DNA from: Catellatospora sp. IY07-71
Lineage (GTDB): Bacteria > Actinomycetota > Actinomycetes > Mycobacteriales > Micromonosporaceae
Reading direction: 5' to 3'
Length of the DNA stretch: 64,000 nt
Assembly (NCBI RefSeq): GCF_018326265.1
Contig: NZ_AP023360.1
Location: 2,285,501 to 2,349,500 of the forward strand
Part shown: positions 42,424-53,028 of the stretch, in pieces
How the letters are laid out: the number at the start of each line of letters is the position of its first letter
Position numbering within the stretch: position 1 is the stretch's first letter
Notes under the pieces: model-generated
Seen by the model: the letters and a program-made list of their open reading frames with translations, nothing else
Told to the model about the DNA's origin: nothing
Database searches by the model: none
Translations under genes and position numbers: made by a program

Positions 42424-42680
42424 TGCTGCGCCGGCCGCCGGTGGCCCGGCACGGGCCGGGCCTGCTGGGCACGGCCGCCCGCGCCTGCGCGGTGGCGGGG
42501 CCGACGGGCGGGCCGACCCCGTGGACGGACCGGGGGCGGCACGACGACGCGCAGCGCGAGGCCGCCCGGCAGGCGGTGCGCGAGCACCAGCGGCTCGGCG
42601 AGCTGGCCGACCTGCGCGCCGCCGGGGTGCTGACCGCGACCGAGTTCGCGGCCGCCAAGGCAAGGCTGCTGGGCTCGTGA
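42423..42680 (+). CDS. Small SHOCT-domain protein
   Basis: 85 residues. The N-terminal half is Arg/Pro/Gly-rich and the C-terminal 28 residues (LGELADLRAAGVLTATEFAA...) form a SHOCT motif, a short helical pair that assembles with membrane or DUF6325-type partners. ATG start overlaps the DUF6325 stop by one base and its own stop overlaps the next gene. No membrane segment. Another SHOCT occurs at 48190-48690. Confidence 0.8.
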   Translation: MLRRPPVARHGPGLLGTAARACAVAGPTGGPTPWTDRGRHDDAQREAARQAVREHQRLGELADLRAAGVLTATEFAAAKARLLGS

Positions 42681-44419
42681 TGGAGGAGCCGGCACACGAG
42701 CCGTCGCGGACGGCCTGGGAGCAGCGGCTGGCCGGTGCCGAGGCGGGCGCCGAGCGAGCGCGTACGCCCGAGGCGCCGCCCGCCCCGCGGGGCCGCCCGG
42801 CGCGGACCGCGCGCTGGATCGGGGCGACGCTGCTCGCCCTGCTCGCCGGCGTGCTCGTGGTGGCGTCGGTGACGGCCCGCTACGCCCGCTCCGAGCTGCT
42901 CGACACCGACCGCTATGTGGAGACGGTCGCCCCGCTGGCCGGCGACCCGCAGGTGCAGGCGGCGATCACCGACCGGGTCACCCGCGAGATCATGGCGCGG
43001 CTGCCGCTGGAGAAGCTCGCCGGCGACCTCGCGGCCGCGGTGGACCTGCCGCGCGCACAGTCGATCATCGATCTGGTCACCCCGGCCGTCAGCTCCTGGC
43101 TGCAGAACCAGATCCACAAGGTGGTCGGTGAGGTGGTGACCTCGCCCCGCTTCTCCAGCGTGTGGATCGAGGTCAACCGCAGGGCGCATCAGAACGTGGC
43201 GGGCCTGCTCACCGGTGAGGGCGGCCCGATGCTGCAGGCCAAGGGCACCGACATCGTGATCGACCTGGGCCCGGTGCTCGCCGCCGCCCGGCAGGAGCTG
43301 GTCGATCGCGGTTTCGGCCTGGCCGCGCGCATCCCCGACATGTCCATCCCGTACACCGTCGCGCAGGTGGACCAACTCCCGGAGATCCAGCGCTACGTCC
43401 GGGTGCTCGACGTCAGCGCGACCTGGCTGCCGCTGCTCGCCCTGGTGCTGCTGGGCCTGACCGTGTGGGCCGCGCCCAACCGGAGGCGCGGGCTCATCCT
43501 CGGCCTGCTGATCAGCGCGGTGCTGCTCGGCGTCGCCCTCTTCGCCAACCAGGTGGTACGCGACCGGGTCATGCAGCGCGCGACCGAGCGCGGGCTCAAC
43601 GCCGACGTCGCGCTGGACGTGTACGACACCCTGATCCGCTTCCTGCTCACCGCACTGGTGACGGTGCTGGTGGCGGCGCTGCTCGGGGTGCTGTGGGCGC
43701 TGCTGGCCGGGCCCTCGCGGCCCGCGGTGCTGCTGCGCCGCGGCGTCAACGCGATCGTCGACCGGGCCGTGGTGCCGCTGGCCCGGCAGCCGTGGGCGGT
43801 GCGCGCGGGCGCGTTCGTACGGCGTAACTTCCGCTGGTTCGCCGTCGCGGTGGGCGTGCTGGCCGCCTGGTGGCTGCTCGCCCGCCCGTCGGTCGCCACC
43901 GCGATCTGGGCGTTCGTCTGCGCCGCGATCGCCACCCTGCTGTTGACCATGGGCCGCCACATGCCCGCCACGGTGCTCGCCCCCGCGCCCGCCGGAATCC
44001 CGGGGGACGATGCCCCGACGCCGGCCACGCACCGGGACGTCATCGAGGCCGCGCCCGGCGGCGAGCCTTCCTCGGACGCGCCGACGGTGCGGTACGCGGT
44101 GCCGCCGGCCGTGGACGGGGTGACCGTCGTGGACGAACCGCCGCCCGCGCCACCGTTGGGGGAGGCGGCGGCACCGGCCGGCGAACCACCGCCGGCGAGC
44201 GACGAGACACCGGCACCGGCCGGCGAGCCGTCGACGCCGGGCGGCGGACCACCGGCACCGGCCGACGAACCACCCGTGTCGCCCGACGAACCGCCGGTCC
44301 GCGGCGGCGCGTCGGCGGTCCCGCCTGGCGGGGCTGCGCGCGCGGAGGATCGGCCGCGGAAGCCGCGCACCGGTTCTGCCAGCGGGAACGGAGCTGCGGA
44401 CCGGCCGGGGGATTCCTGA
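42680..44419 (+). CDS. Multi-pass membrane protein with disordered acidic-proline tail
   Basis: 579 residues. The first membrane helix is at about 38-60; an extracytoplasmic region of about 200 residues follows (with TDRVTREIMARLPLEKLAGD), then helices at about 250-270, 275-295, 315-340, 390-410 and 412-430. The last 140 residues are a Pro/Ala/Glu-rich, charged, probably disordered cytoplasmic tail. No catalytic motif is recognised. Overlaps the SHOCT gene stop (ATGA), so the set is co-translated. Confidence 0.75.
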   Translation: MEEPAHEPSRTAWEQRLAGAEAGAERARTPEAPPAPRGRPARTARWIGATLLALLAGVLVVASVTARYARSELLDTDRYVETVAPLAGDPQVQAAITDRVTREIMARLPLEKLAGDLAAAVDLPRAQSIIDLVTPAVSSWLQNQIHKVVGEVVTSPRFSSVWIEVNRRAHQNVAGLLTGEGGPMLQAKGTDIVIDLGPVLAAARQELVDRGFGLAARIPDMSIPYTVAQVDQLPEIQRYVRVLDVSATWLPLLALVLLGLTVWAAPNRRRGLILGLLISAVLLGVALFANQVVRDRVMQRATERGLNADVALDVYDTLIRFLLTALVTVLVAALLGVLWALLAGPSRPAVLLRRGVNAIVDRAVVPLARQPWAVRAGAFVRRNFRWFAVAVGVLAAWWLLARPSVATAIWAFVCAAIATLLLTMGRHMPATVLAPAPAGIPGDDAPTPATHRDVIEAAPGGEPSSDAPTVRYAVPPAVDGVTVVDEPPPAPPLGEAAAPAGEPPPASDETPAPAGEPSTPGGGPPAPADEPPVSPDEPPVRGGASAVPPGGAARAEDRPRKPRTGSASGNGAADRPGDS

Positions 44420-44447
44420 CTGGCGCGGCTGCGGCATGCTGTCGCGC

Positions 44448-47400
44448 ATGGAGCCCGCGTCGACGTACCCCTGCCCCGTGTGCGGCCAGACCGCCACCCT
44501 GGCCGGACCGTGCCCAGGGTGCGGGCGCGCGCCCGATGCGAACGCCGCCGCGGTGCTCGCGCACGACGCGCGCATCGCGGCGCTGGTGCCGCAGGTGGAG
44601 CAGGCGCGTAGCGCGTACGAGTCGCTGTCGGCGCAGCTCGCGCAGGTCCGCCGAGATCGGGAGCTGCACGCCACGGCGGTGCGCACCGCCGTCGCCCGCG
44701 AACGCGCGCACCAGTCCACGCTGCTCACCCTGCCGCCGACCACGGCCACCCGCCCGCCCGCCGCGGGGACGGCACTGCCGCCGCACGCCGGGCGCGGCCC
44801 GGAGTCCTCGCCGCGTACCGTGCAGAACCTGCTGTTCGTGCTGGGCGGGCTGCTGCTGGGCATCGCCGCGATCGTGTTCACCGCGGTGGCCTGGGCGGCG
44901 TTCGACGTCACCGGCCGGGCGCTGATCCTGGGCGTGCTCACCCTCGGCATGCTGGCCGTGCCGCCGCTGGTACGCCGCCGCGCGCTGACCGGCACCGCCG
45001 AGACCTTTGCCGCGCTGGGCCTGCTGCTGGTGGTCCTCGACGGGTACGCCGTCTGGTACGTCAACCTCGGCGGCGTGGCCGACACCTGGGACCCGGCCTT
45101 CTACGCGGGCGCCGTCGCCGCCTTCACCGCGCTGCTCGGGTACGGCTACGCGCGGGCCGTCGGCACCGCCGCCACCCGGTTCGGCGCGCTGCTCACCGCG
45201 CAGCCCGTGCTGCCGCTGCTCTTCGTGGAGTCCTCGATCGACATCGCGGGCTGGTCCGCGGTCTTCCTGGCGGTCGCGCTCGGCGACCTCCTGCTCTACC
45301 GCGCCCTGCACACCCCGGCTACCGCCCCCGCTTCGGGCGCCCTGTCCGCCACCGCGCCGGCTGCCGACGCGGCCGCCGCACCGAGCTCCGCCGCCGTTGA
45401 CGGGACCGGTATCGCGGCCGCCGGGGTGAATGCCGAGCCGGGCACGGCCGCTGCCGCAGGGACCGGCGACCTGACCACGGGTGCGGCCGGTGGTCCTGCG
45501 CGGGCCGGGGATGAGCCGCGGACCACCGCGCCGACCCCGCCGGCCGGGCGGGCGGCGCTGCGGGTGCTGGCGATGCTCGGCTACTGCGGCGCGCTCGTGG
45601 TGGGTGCGGTGGTCGCGCTCTTCGCGTGGCTGCTGGGCACGGATGTGGACACCGCGGCGACCGGTGGGCTGGTGCTGCTGGCCGCGGCCGGGGTGCTGGC
45701 CGCCGGGCTGTGGCAGGTCACGGGGAGCGCGACCGGGTTGAGCCGCGCGGTGGCGGGTGCCCTGCTGACGCTGGCGCTGGCCGCTGCGGTGGCCCGCCCG
45801 GCGCTGGTGCTCTGGCCGGACTACCAGTTGCTGGTGGTGGCGAGCGCGGCGGCCCTGGTCGCGGCTCTGGCCGTGGGGCTGCGGCGGCGGCTGCCCGAGC
45901 GGCTGTCCACGGTGGCCGACGGCGTGCGCGTCGGCGCGCTCGTCGCGCTGTGCGTGCCCGCGCCGCTGGTCGCGGGCTGGGCGCTGCTGATCGGCTGGCG
46001 GTCCGTCGTGGACGCCACGCCCTGGTGGGACGCGGTGCACGTGCCGTTCGACGGGTCGTACTCCTGGCAGCCGCTGGTGGCGCTGGTGCTCACGGCCGGG
46101 GCGGCCTGGGCGCTGACCAGGCTGCCGGTGCGCGCCTGGGTGACGGCCGCGACCCTGGTGCTGCTCGCGCTGGCGCTGCCGGACAACCCGGCGCTCAGCT
46201 CCTGGGCGCCGCTCGTGATCGACCTGGTGGTGGCGGCCGGTGCGCTGGCGATCGCGCTGCTGCTGCGCCGCAACGGGGCGCTGTGGGGCGGCGCGGCCGC
46301 GCTGCTGGCCGCGCACGCGCTGCTGGTCGGGGCGCGCTCGCCCGTGCACTCGGCCGTGGCGCTGTCCGCGGTGGTGCTGCTCGGGCTGGCTGCGGCCGCG
46401 GTGGCGCGGACGCGGACCGGCGCGCCCTTCCTCGTCGGCGGGTCGGCCGGGGCGGTGGCGCTCGCGCTGCTGCCGCCCGCGGTGCACAGCGTGGTGGCCG
46501 CGGCGGGCGTCGACGATCTGTGGGCGCGGCGGGCGATGCTGGCCGCGGCCGTGCTGACGCCGCTGTGGGTGTACCTGTCCCCGGCCCGGCTGCGCGACTT
46601 CGCGGTGGTCGGCGGGCTGGTCGGCGCGCTGTGGGCGCTGCCCGCCGCCTGGGGGCAGGACGCGCAGTCCGTCTACGCGGCGCTGTGCACGCTCGCCCTG
46701 GCGCTGGTGGGCGTGCAGGCGCGGTGGGCGCGGGCCGAGCTGCCCGCCCAGGGTGTGCTGGCGCTGACCCTGCTGATGTGCGGCGAGGCGCTGCACCGCG
46801 TCTTCATCGCCCCGCTGAGCTGGCTCACCCGGATCTGGGCCGGTGACCCGGTGGGCACCGGGCTTGCCGCGTACCCGGTCGACCCGCTGCCATGGGCTCC
46901 CGCGATCGCACTGTTCCTGCTGGTGCCCGCGGTGGCGTTCTGGTTCTGGCGGCCGGGTCGAGGGCCGTCGGCGGAACGCGAGGCACCGGCGGAGGGCAGG
47001 ATCCCGTCCAGCCTCCGCCCGGCCCTGGCGGCGGCGGGCCTGACCACCGGGGTCGCCGTGCTGGTCGCGCTGGCCGCCGCGGGCGCGCCCTGGCCGACGG
47101 TCAGCGCGGTGCAGCTGGTGCTCGGCACGGCGCTGCTGGTGCTGGTCGCGCTGCGCCCGGCCGGGGTCCTGACGCTGCCCGGCGGCCTCTACGGGCTGCT
47201 GCTCACGGGGGTCGGGCTGGCCGGGCTGCTGGCCGAGAAGTGGTCCACCATCGCCGGGCTGGCGCTGGTGACGGTCGCACTGAGCGCGGTCGCGGTCGGC
47301 GCACGGGCCCGTGCCGCGCGCACGGCGGGCTGGCTGTCCGGCGCGGCCGTGAAGGTGCTGCTGGCGATCGCCGTCGGCGAGGCCGCCGAGCTGCGCACCG

Positions 47401-48128
47401 AATTCACCGCGTACCTGGTGCTCGGGGTTGCGGCGCTGGTGCTGGGGCTGGCGTACGCGCCGTTCGTGCGCGAGCAGCGGGCCGCGGCCGAGGCGGCGGC
47501 GCACTCGGCCGCGCTGGTCGCGCTGACCCTGTGCCACGGCCAGGGCCGCCCGAGCGCGCTGGTGCTGGCGCTGTGGGGCGTGGCGGCCGGGCTGACCGTG
47601 CTGCGCGCTCCGGCGGGGGAGCGGCTGGTCCGCGCGGCCGCCGCGGCGGTGCTGGAGGCACTGGCCTGGTGGGTGATCCTCTTCGCCGAGGGCGTGGGCC
47701 TGCTGGAGGCGTACACGCTGCCGGTGGCGCTGCTGGCGGTCGGCGTCGGCTGGTACGCCGCGCGCCGCCGCCCGGAGCTGTCGAGCTGGCTGTTCGCCGG
47801 GCCCGCGCTGGCGGCGGCGCTGCTGCCGAGCCTGGCCGGGGCGCTGACCGACGAGGGCGGCACGCCGCTGCGGCGGCTGCTGCTGGGCGCCGGGGCGCTC
47901 GCGGTGACCGTGTTCGGCGCGGTCCGGCGGCTGCAGGCGCCGGTGCTGCTCGGCGGCGCCGTGCTGCTGGTGCTGGCGCTGCACGAGCTGCTGCTGGTGT
48001 CGCGGCTGCTGCCGACCTGGGTGCCGATCGCGGTGGGCGGCGCGGTGCTGCTCGCGCTGGCCATCACGTACGAGCGCAGCCGCCGGGACGTGGCTCGCCT
48101 GCGGGCCGCGGTGGGCCGGATGCGGTAG
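44448..48128 (+). CDS. SCO7613-type giant multi-pass membrane protein
   Basis: 1226 residues. The N-terminus carries two zinc-ribbon knuckles (CPVCGQ, CPGCGR, residues about 8-26), then a coiled-coil segment (about 36-90) and a membrane part with roughly 30 helices to the end. This is the SCO7613 C-terminal-domain membrane family of actinomycetes, whose function is unknown; the helix number suggests a transporter- or polymerase-like core. A Pro/Ala/Gly-rich stretch interrupts the helices at about 285-370. Start at ATG 44448; ATG 44436 is possible. Confidence 0.8.
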   Translation: MEPASTYPCPVCGQTATLAGPCPGCGRAPDANAAAVLAHDARIAALVPQVEQARSAYESLSAQLAQVRRDRELHATAVRTAVARERAHQSTLLTLPPTTATRPPAAGTALPPHAGRGPESSPRTVQNLLFVLGGLLLGIAAIVFTAVAWAAFDVTGRALILGVLTLGMLAVPPLVRRRALTGTAETFAALGLLLVVLDGYAVWYVNLGGVADTWDPAFYAGAVAAFTALLGYGYARAVGTAATRFGALLTAQPVLPLLFVESSIDIAGWSAVFLAVALGDLLLYRALHTPATAPASGALSATAPAADAAAAPSSAAVDGTGIAAAGVNAEPGTAAAAGTGDLTTGAAGGPARAGDEPRTTAPTPPAGRAALRVLAMLGYCGALVVGAVVALFAWLLGTDVDTAATGGLVLLAAAGVLAAGLWQVTGSATGLSRAVAGALLTLALAAAVARPALVLWPDYQLLVVASAAALVAALAVGLRRRLPERLSTVADGVRVGALVALCVPAPLVAGWALLIGWRSVVDATPWWDAVHVPFDGSYSWQPLVALVLTAGAAWALTRLPVRAWVTAATLVLLALALPDNPALSSWAPLVIDLVVAAGALAIALLLRRNGALWGGAAALLAAHALLVGARSPVHSAVALSAVVLLGLAAAAVARTRTGAPFLVGGSAGAVALALLPPAVHSVVAAAGVDDLWARRAMLAAAVLTPLWVYLSPARLRDFAVVGGLVGALWALPAAWGQDAQSVYAALCTLALALVGVQARWARAELPAQGVLALTLLMCGEALHRVFIAPLSWLTRIWAGDPVGTGLAAYPVDPLPWAPAIALFLLVPAVAFWFWRPGRGPSAEREAPAEGRIPSSLRPALAAAGLTTGVAVLVALAAAGAPWPTVSAVQLVLGTALLVLVALRPAGVLTLPGGLYGLLLTGVGLAGLLAEKWSTIAGLALVTVALSAVAVGARARAARTAGWLSGAAVKVLLAIAVGEAAELRTEFTAYLVLGVAALVLGLAYAPFVREQRAAAEAAAHSAALVALTLCHGQGRPSALVLALWGVAAGLTVLRAPAGERLVRAAAAAVLEALAWWVILFAEGVGLLEAYTLPVALLAVGVGWYAARRRPELSSWLFAGPALAAALLPSLAGALTDEGGTPLRRLLLGAGALAVTVFGAVRRLQAPVLLGGAVLLVLALHELLLVSRLLPTWVPIAVGGAVLLALAITYERSRRDVARLRAAVGRMR

Positions 48129-48189
48129 TTCTCTCCCCGCCGGCAGCTCTGCCCGACAGAATGGGCGTAGTTGCTACAAAGGGGGAAAG

Positions 48190-48690
48190 ATGGACTTCTG
48201 GGATGTCTTCTGGCTGTTGCTGATCTTCATCCCACTGCTGCTGATCTGGGCCTTCGCGATCATCGACATCTTCCGGCGCGACGACCTGTCCGGCTGGCTC
48301 AAGGCGCTGTGGATCGTGATCGTGATCCTGATGCCGTTCCTCGGCACCCTGATCTACCTGATCTTCCGGCAGCCCGGGGCCACCCCGCAGGAGCGGAAGG
48401 CGATGGACGAGGCCAGCCGCGAGTTCGTGGCGAAGTACGCGCCGACCGACACCGCGCAGCAGCTCAGCCTGTTGTCGGACCTGCACGACCGGGGCAAGCT
48501 GACCGACGCCGAGTTCGCCGCCGAGAAGGCGCGGGTGCTCGACGCGGCGCGGGCGGCCGGACCGGCCACGCCCGCCGGCGGACCGGCGCCCGTGCCGGGC
48601 ACCCCGCCGGCGCCGCCCACCGTGCCCCCGCCGCCTCCGCCGAGCAGCACGCCGCCGACCCGGCCGGCCGGATTCGGCCCGACCGCATAG
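48190..48690 (+). CDS. PLDc_N/SHOCT small membrane protein
   Basis: 166 residues. Two membrane helices (about 5-28 and 38-58) with IIDIFRRDDLSGWLKALW match the phospholipase-D-nuclease N-terminal (PLDc_N) membrane domain, without the nuclease part. A SHOCT hairpin follows (about 92-117, LHDRGKLTDAEFAAEKARVL), then a Pro-rich tail. GGGGGAAAG precedes the ATG. It repeats the SHOCT theme of the gene cluster and probably assembles with the larger membrane proteins. Confidence 0.85.
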   Translation: MDFWDVFWLLLIFIPLLLIWAFAIIDIFRRDDLSGWLKALWIVIVILMPFLGTLIYLIFRQPGATPQERKAMDEASREFVAKYAPTDTAQQLSLLSDLHDRGKLTDAEFAAEKARVLDAARAAGPATPAGGPAPVPGTPPAPPTVPPPPPPSSTPPTRPAGFGPTA

Positions 48691-48759
48691 ACCACCGCCT
48701 GTGACCTAGCCATCTTGCGGGTTGCGGCAGGTCGCGCCGCGAACCTAGGGTCTGTCCCT

Positions 48760-49812
48760 ATGAGGTTCGAGGTCAGTCAGGTGCTGGATGCGATCGAACG
48801 GCGGCTGGGCACCGACCCGGGGCTCGCCGCGGGCGTGCTCGACGTGGCTGAGTTGATCTACTGTGCCGACCTGGACGGCGGCCGCCCCGCCAACCTGGTG
48901 CGGCTGGGCATGGTGGTGGACGCGCTGGCGCGCCAGGTCGGCGAGGAGCACGTCTCGGCGTACTGCGTCGTCGACAAGTCCCTGCTCTCCAACCAGGACC
49001 TCACCTCCAACGAGCGTATGGTCATGCGCCGCTGGGCCGACGACGGCGTGGTCGAGGTGGTGCCCGGTGCCGCGCCGCGTGTCATCGAGGTCTCCGAGCT
49101 GACCGGCCTGCCGATCATCTCCCGGGTGCTGCCCGCGGTGTGGTCGCCGCTGCCCGGCGCGGGCGGCACCGTGCTGCAGCCACGCGGCCCGATGCCGTCG
49201 GGTCCGTCCCCGGTCGGCCGCCAGCTGATGGCCCGCTGGTGGCACTGCCCGGATCCCGACTGCGCCAACTTCGGCCCGGCCCGCCGCGGCAGCGGCCAGC
49301 CCGTGCCCCGCCTGCGCAACGGCCAGCCCGTCTGCGGCCGGCACGAGGTGCCGCTCGGCGACAACGGCCCGCGCCCGCCGCAGCAGGTGCTCGCGGTGCG
49401 GGTGGACGGCGTGATCCGGACCCGTTTCGTGGTGACCGCGGCCGGTCCGGTCGTGGTGGGCCGCGCGCCCGACGGCGGGCAGGGGCAGGTCGGCGTACAG
49501 CTCGGCCCGTGGCTGAGCGAGGACGCGCGGGCCAAGGTCAGCCGCGCTCACGTGTCGATGGCGCTGACCCCGCAGGGCGTCTCGGTGACCGACCTGAGCA
49601 TGAACGGCACCCTGGTCCGCCTCGGCGGCGCGGCCGACGGCGAGCTGCAGCTCAGCCGCGGCGCCAGCCGCCAGCTCGGCGTCTCCGACATCGTCGAGCT
49701 GTTCCCCGGCGTCGAGATCGGCCGCGTCGGCGCGCTGGCCAGCAGCCGCCCGATCGACAGCTCCTCGATCATGTCCGACGCCCCCACCATGACCTTCCGC
49801 CCCGGCTTCTAG
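48760..49812 (+). CDS. FHA-domain protein
   Basis: 350 residues. The C-terminal part (about 225-325) is an FHA domain, with VVVGRAPDG, the phosphothreonine-binding SRAHVSM and TDLSMNGTLVRLGG. The N-terminal half (1-130) is a helical domain of unknown kind, and a Cys pair (CPDPDCANFGPARRG, about 164-178) with CGRHEVPLG may bind zinc. FHA proteins read Ser/Thr-kinase phosphorylation; the partner is unknown. ATG 48760 is used; it closes the envelope-gene run. Confidence 0.83.
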   Translation: MRFEVSQVLDAIERRLGTDPGLAAGVLDVAELIYCADLDGGRPANLVRLGMVVDALARQVGEEHVSAYCVVDKSLLSNQDLTSNERMVMRRWADDGVVEVVPGAAPRVIEVSELTGLPIISRVLPAVWSPLPGAGGTVLQPRGPMPSGPSPVGRQLMARWWHCPDPDCANFGPARRGSGQPVPRLRNGQPVCGRHEVPLGDNGPRPPQQVLAVRVDGVIRTRFVVTAAGPVVVGRAPDGGQGQVGVQLGPWLSEDARAKVSRAHVSMALTPQGVSVTDLSMNGTLVRLGGAADGELQLSRGASRQLGVSDIVELFPGVEIGRVGALASSRPIDSSSIMSDAPTMTFRPGF

Positions 49813-49817
49813 AAAGG

Positions 49818-49870
49818 AAGGGCACCTTCTGCAACGGCTCAGCACGGATTCCGTTGCAGAAGGTGCCCTT
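49818..49870. terminator. AAGGGCACCTTCT-type bidirectional hairpin, copy 2
   Basis: AAGGGCACCTTCTGCAACGG (49818-49837) pairs perfectly with its inverse (49851-49870), with a 13-nt loop. It lies between convergent FHA and rocD genes and shares its first 13 bp with the hairpin at 31296-31343. Confidence 0.88.
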
Positions 49871-49896
49871 CTTGACCTCGCCCCCTCAGGCGCTGG

Positions 49897-51113
<1,217 letters not shown>

Positions 51114-51117
<4 letters not shown>

Positions 51118-51923
51118 GAGCGCAGCTCCAGGGTGCAGCACTTGGGTCCACCACCGGCCAGGCGCAGCTCGGAGACGTCCACTCCGATCGGCTCGTAGCC
51201 GGCCTTGCGCAACTCCTCCGCGAGGTGGGTGGCCTGGACCGGCAGCACGACGTTCACGCCGTCGCTGACCGCGTTGAGTCCCAGCACCTCGGCATCCTCG
51301 ATATTAGCGATCACGGCGTCCGGGAACAGCTGACGCAGCACACTCTGGCTGCCCGGCGAGAACGCCTCGGGCAGGTACGCGATGTTCGCCGGCTTGCCGT
51401 CGGTGCCCGTGGACAGCACCGCGAGCGCGGTGTCCAGGTGGTAGAAGCGCGGGTCCACCAGCTGCAGGGTGATCACCGGGCGGCCGAAGACCTCCTGCAC
51501 CTCGGCGTGCGAGGCGTGCGCGGTGCGGAAGCCCGTACCGGCCAGGACGTACTCCCCGGCGAGTAGGATGTCGCCCTCACCCTCGTTGACGTGCTTGGCG
51601 TCGTGCACCTCGTACCCGGCGCGGTCGAACCAGTCGCGGTAGGCCGGGCCCTCGTCGGCGCGCTCGGCGTGGCGGAACTGGGCGGTGAACATCCGGCCGT
51701 CGATCACAGTGCCGCCGTTGGCGGCGAAGACCATGTCGGGCAGGCCGGGCACGGGGTCGATGAGCTCGATCTGATGGCCGAGGTTCTCGTACGTGGCCTT
51801 GAGGCTCTCCCACTGGCTGATCGCCAGGGTGGTGTCGTACGGCGCGGCCGGGTCCATCCAGGGGTTGATCTTGTAGGTGACGGCGAAGTGGGTGGGCCGG
51901 CACATCAGAAAGCGCTTCTGCAT
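51114..51923 (-). CDS. ddaH: DDAH/arginine-dihydrolase-family amidinotransferase-fold enzyme
   Basis: 269 residues of the guanidine-modifying (pentein) family. The catalytic Cys is in GGGPKCC (Cys262 or 263) and His162 in DPRFYHLDT; the guanidine-binding acid may be in NEGEGD (114-118). Asn69 in MVFAANGG is at the place where dimethylargininases have an acid. In cyanobacterial ArgZ/AgrE the corresponding Asn is linked to release of two ammonia, giving ornithine from arginine. Coupling to rocD favours that. Alternatively it makes citrulline from dimethylarginine. The same pair occurs in mycobacteria (Rv2323c-rocD). Confidence 0.85.
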
Positions 51924-51969
51924 GATCTAACGCTAAGGGCGGAGATCGCAGCGTAACCATCATTCGGCC

Positions 51970-51997
51970 ATGCGCATGACCTTGGTTTCTTGCGCAT
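51970..51997. promoter_or_regulatory. ATGCGCA inverted repeat upstream of the ddaH-rocD operon
   Basis: ATGCGCA (51970-51976) and TGCGCAT (51991-51997) are perfect arms 14 nt apart, about 47 bp upstream of the ddaH start. In many actinomycetes an Lrp/AsnC-type regulator sits divergent to these genes; none is present here, so the regulator would act from elsewhere. Confidence 0.4.
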
Positions 51998-52173
51998 TTC
52001 ACCGTGTCGACCAACGATCCGTTGCGTCAACATCCACTCGCGCGTTCGGCGGTGCGCCTCCCCGTGCCTCCGACGCTAGCGCGCCGCCGCTCGCGACGCG
52101 ATCCCGCGCGCTCGCGGCGCGCCGGAAGCGGGCCGGTTCCGGAGCGCGCTGAACTGTCGTTAAAGTGCGGCGC

Positions 52174-52932
52174 ATGACTGACAGCCAGCAAGTAGCGATC
52201 GTCACCGGTGCCGCCCGGGGCATCGGCGCCGCCACGGCCGTGCGGCTCGCCGCCGACGGGTTCGCCGTCGCCGCCGTCGACCTCGCCGAGGAGAACTGCG
52301 CCGACACCGTCGCGGCGATTTCGAAGGCGGGCGGCCGGGCCATCGCGGTCGGCGCCGACGTGTCCGACTCCGCCGCCGTGGACGCCGCCGTCGCGCACGT
52401 CGCGGCCACCCTCGGCGCTCCCGCCGCGCTGGTCAACAACGCCGGGGTGCTGCGTGACAACCTGCTGTTCAAGATGACCGACGCCGACTGGGACACCGTC
52501 ATGTCGGTGCACCTGCGCGGGGCGTTCCTGTGCAGCCGGGCCGTGCAGAAGTACATGGTCGAGCAGAAGTACGGCCGGATCGTGTCGCTGTCCAGCACGT
52601 CCGCGCTCGGCAACCGGGGCCAGGCCAACTACGCCGCCGCTAAGGCCGGCCTGCAGGGCTTCACCAAGACCCTGGCCATCGAGCTGGGCCCGTTCGGCAT
52701 CACCGCGAACGCGGTCGCGCCGGGCTTCATCGTCACCGAGATGACGGCCGCCACCGCGGCGCGCGTGGGTGTCGACTTCGAGGCGTTCCAGGCCGCCCGC
52801 GCCGCGGAGACCCCGGTGCGCCGGGTCGGCCGCCCCGAGGACGTCGCGCACGCCATCTCCTACCTGGTGAGCGAGGGGGCCGGCTTCGTCACCGGCCAGG
52901 TGATCTACGTGGCGGGCGGGCCGCGCGGCTGA
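52174..52932 (+). CDS. fabG: FabG-like short-chain dehydrogenase/reductase
   Basis: 252 residues of the classical SDR fold: TGAARGIG (11-18) binds NAD(P), NNAG is at about 88-91, and the Ser/Tyr/Lys set is in SSTSALGNRGQANYAAAK. It resembles 3-oxoacyl-ACP reductase, which reduces the beta-keto group in fatty-acid synthesis, though many paralogues act on other substrates. The ATG at 52174 is preferred over GTG 52165. It is alone and followed by a strong terminator. Confidence 0.85.
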   Translation: MTDSQQVAIVTGAARGIGAATAVRLAADGFAVAAVDLAEENCADTVAAISKAGGRAIAVGADVSDSAAVDAAVAHVAATLGAPAALVNNAGVLRDNLLFKMTDADWDTVMSVHLRGAFLCSRAVQKYMVEQKYGRIVSLSSTSALGNRGQANYAAAKAGLQGFTKTLAIELGPFGITANAVAPGFIVTEMTAATAARVGVDFEAFQAARAAETPVRRVGRPEDVAHAISYLVSEGAGFVTGQVIYVAGGPRG

Positions 52933-52938
52933 CCCTCC

Positions 52939-52985
52939 GGACGTTGGCCTGTCCCTCGGCGGCCAGCCCGGATAGGCCAACGTCC
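52939..52985 (+). terminator. Terminator after the FabG-like gene
   Basis: GGACGTTGGCCT and AGGCCAACGTCC are perfect 12-bp arms around a 23-nt loop, followed by ATAAAAAG. Confidence 0.8.
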
Positions 52986-53007
52986 ATAAAAAGCTACTCG
53001 CGGGTAT

Positions 53008-53023
53008 TGTGATCTAGCTCACG
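53008..53023. promoter_or_regulatory. CRP-like site before the secreted hydrolase
   Basis: TGTGATCTAGCTCACG fits TGTGA-N6-TCACA with one mismatch. It is about 60 bp before the GTG start and matches the site at 8103-8118 in both half-sites and mismatch. This suggests control by a CRP-family regulator. Confidence 0.5.
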
Positions 53024-53028
53024 GCATG

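Noticed and set aside
44040..47984. A 1314-codon open frame antisense to the SCO7613-type gene
   Set aside because: Extreme His/Arg/Gln/Gly composition and opposition to a recognised membrane family.
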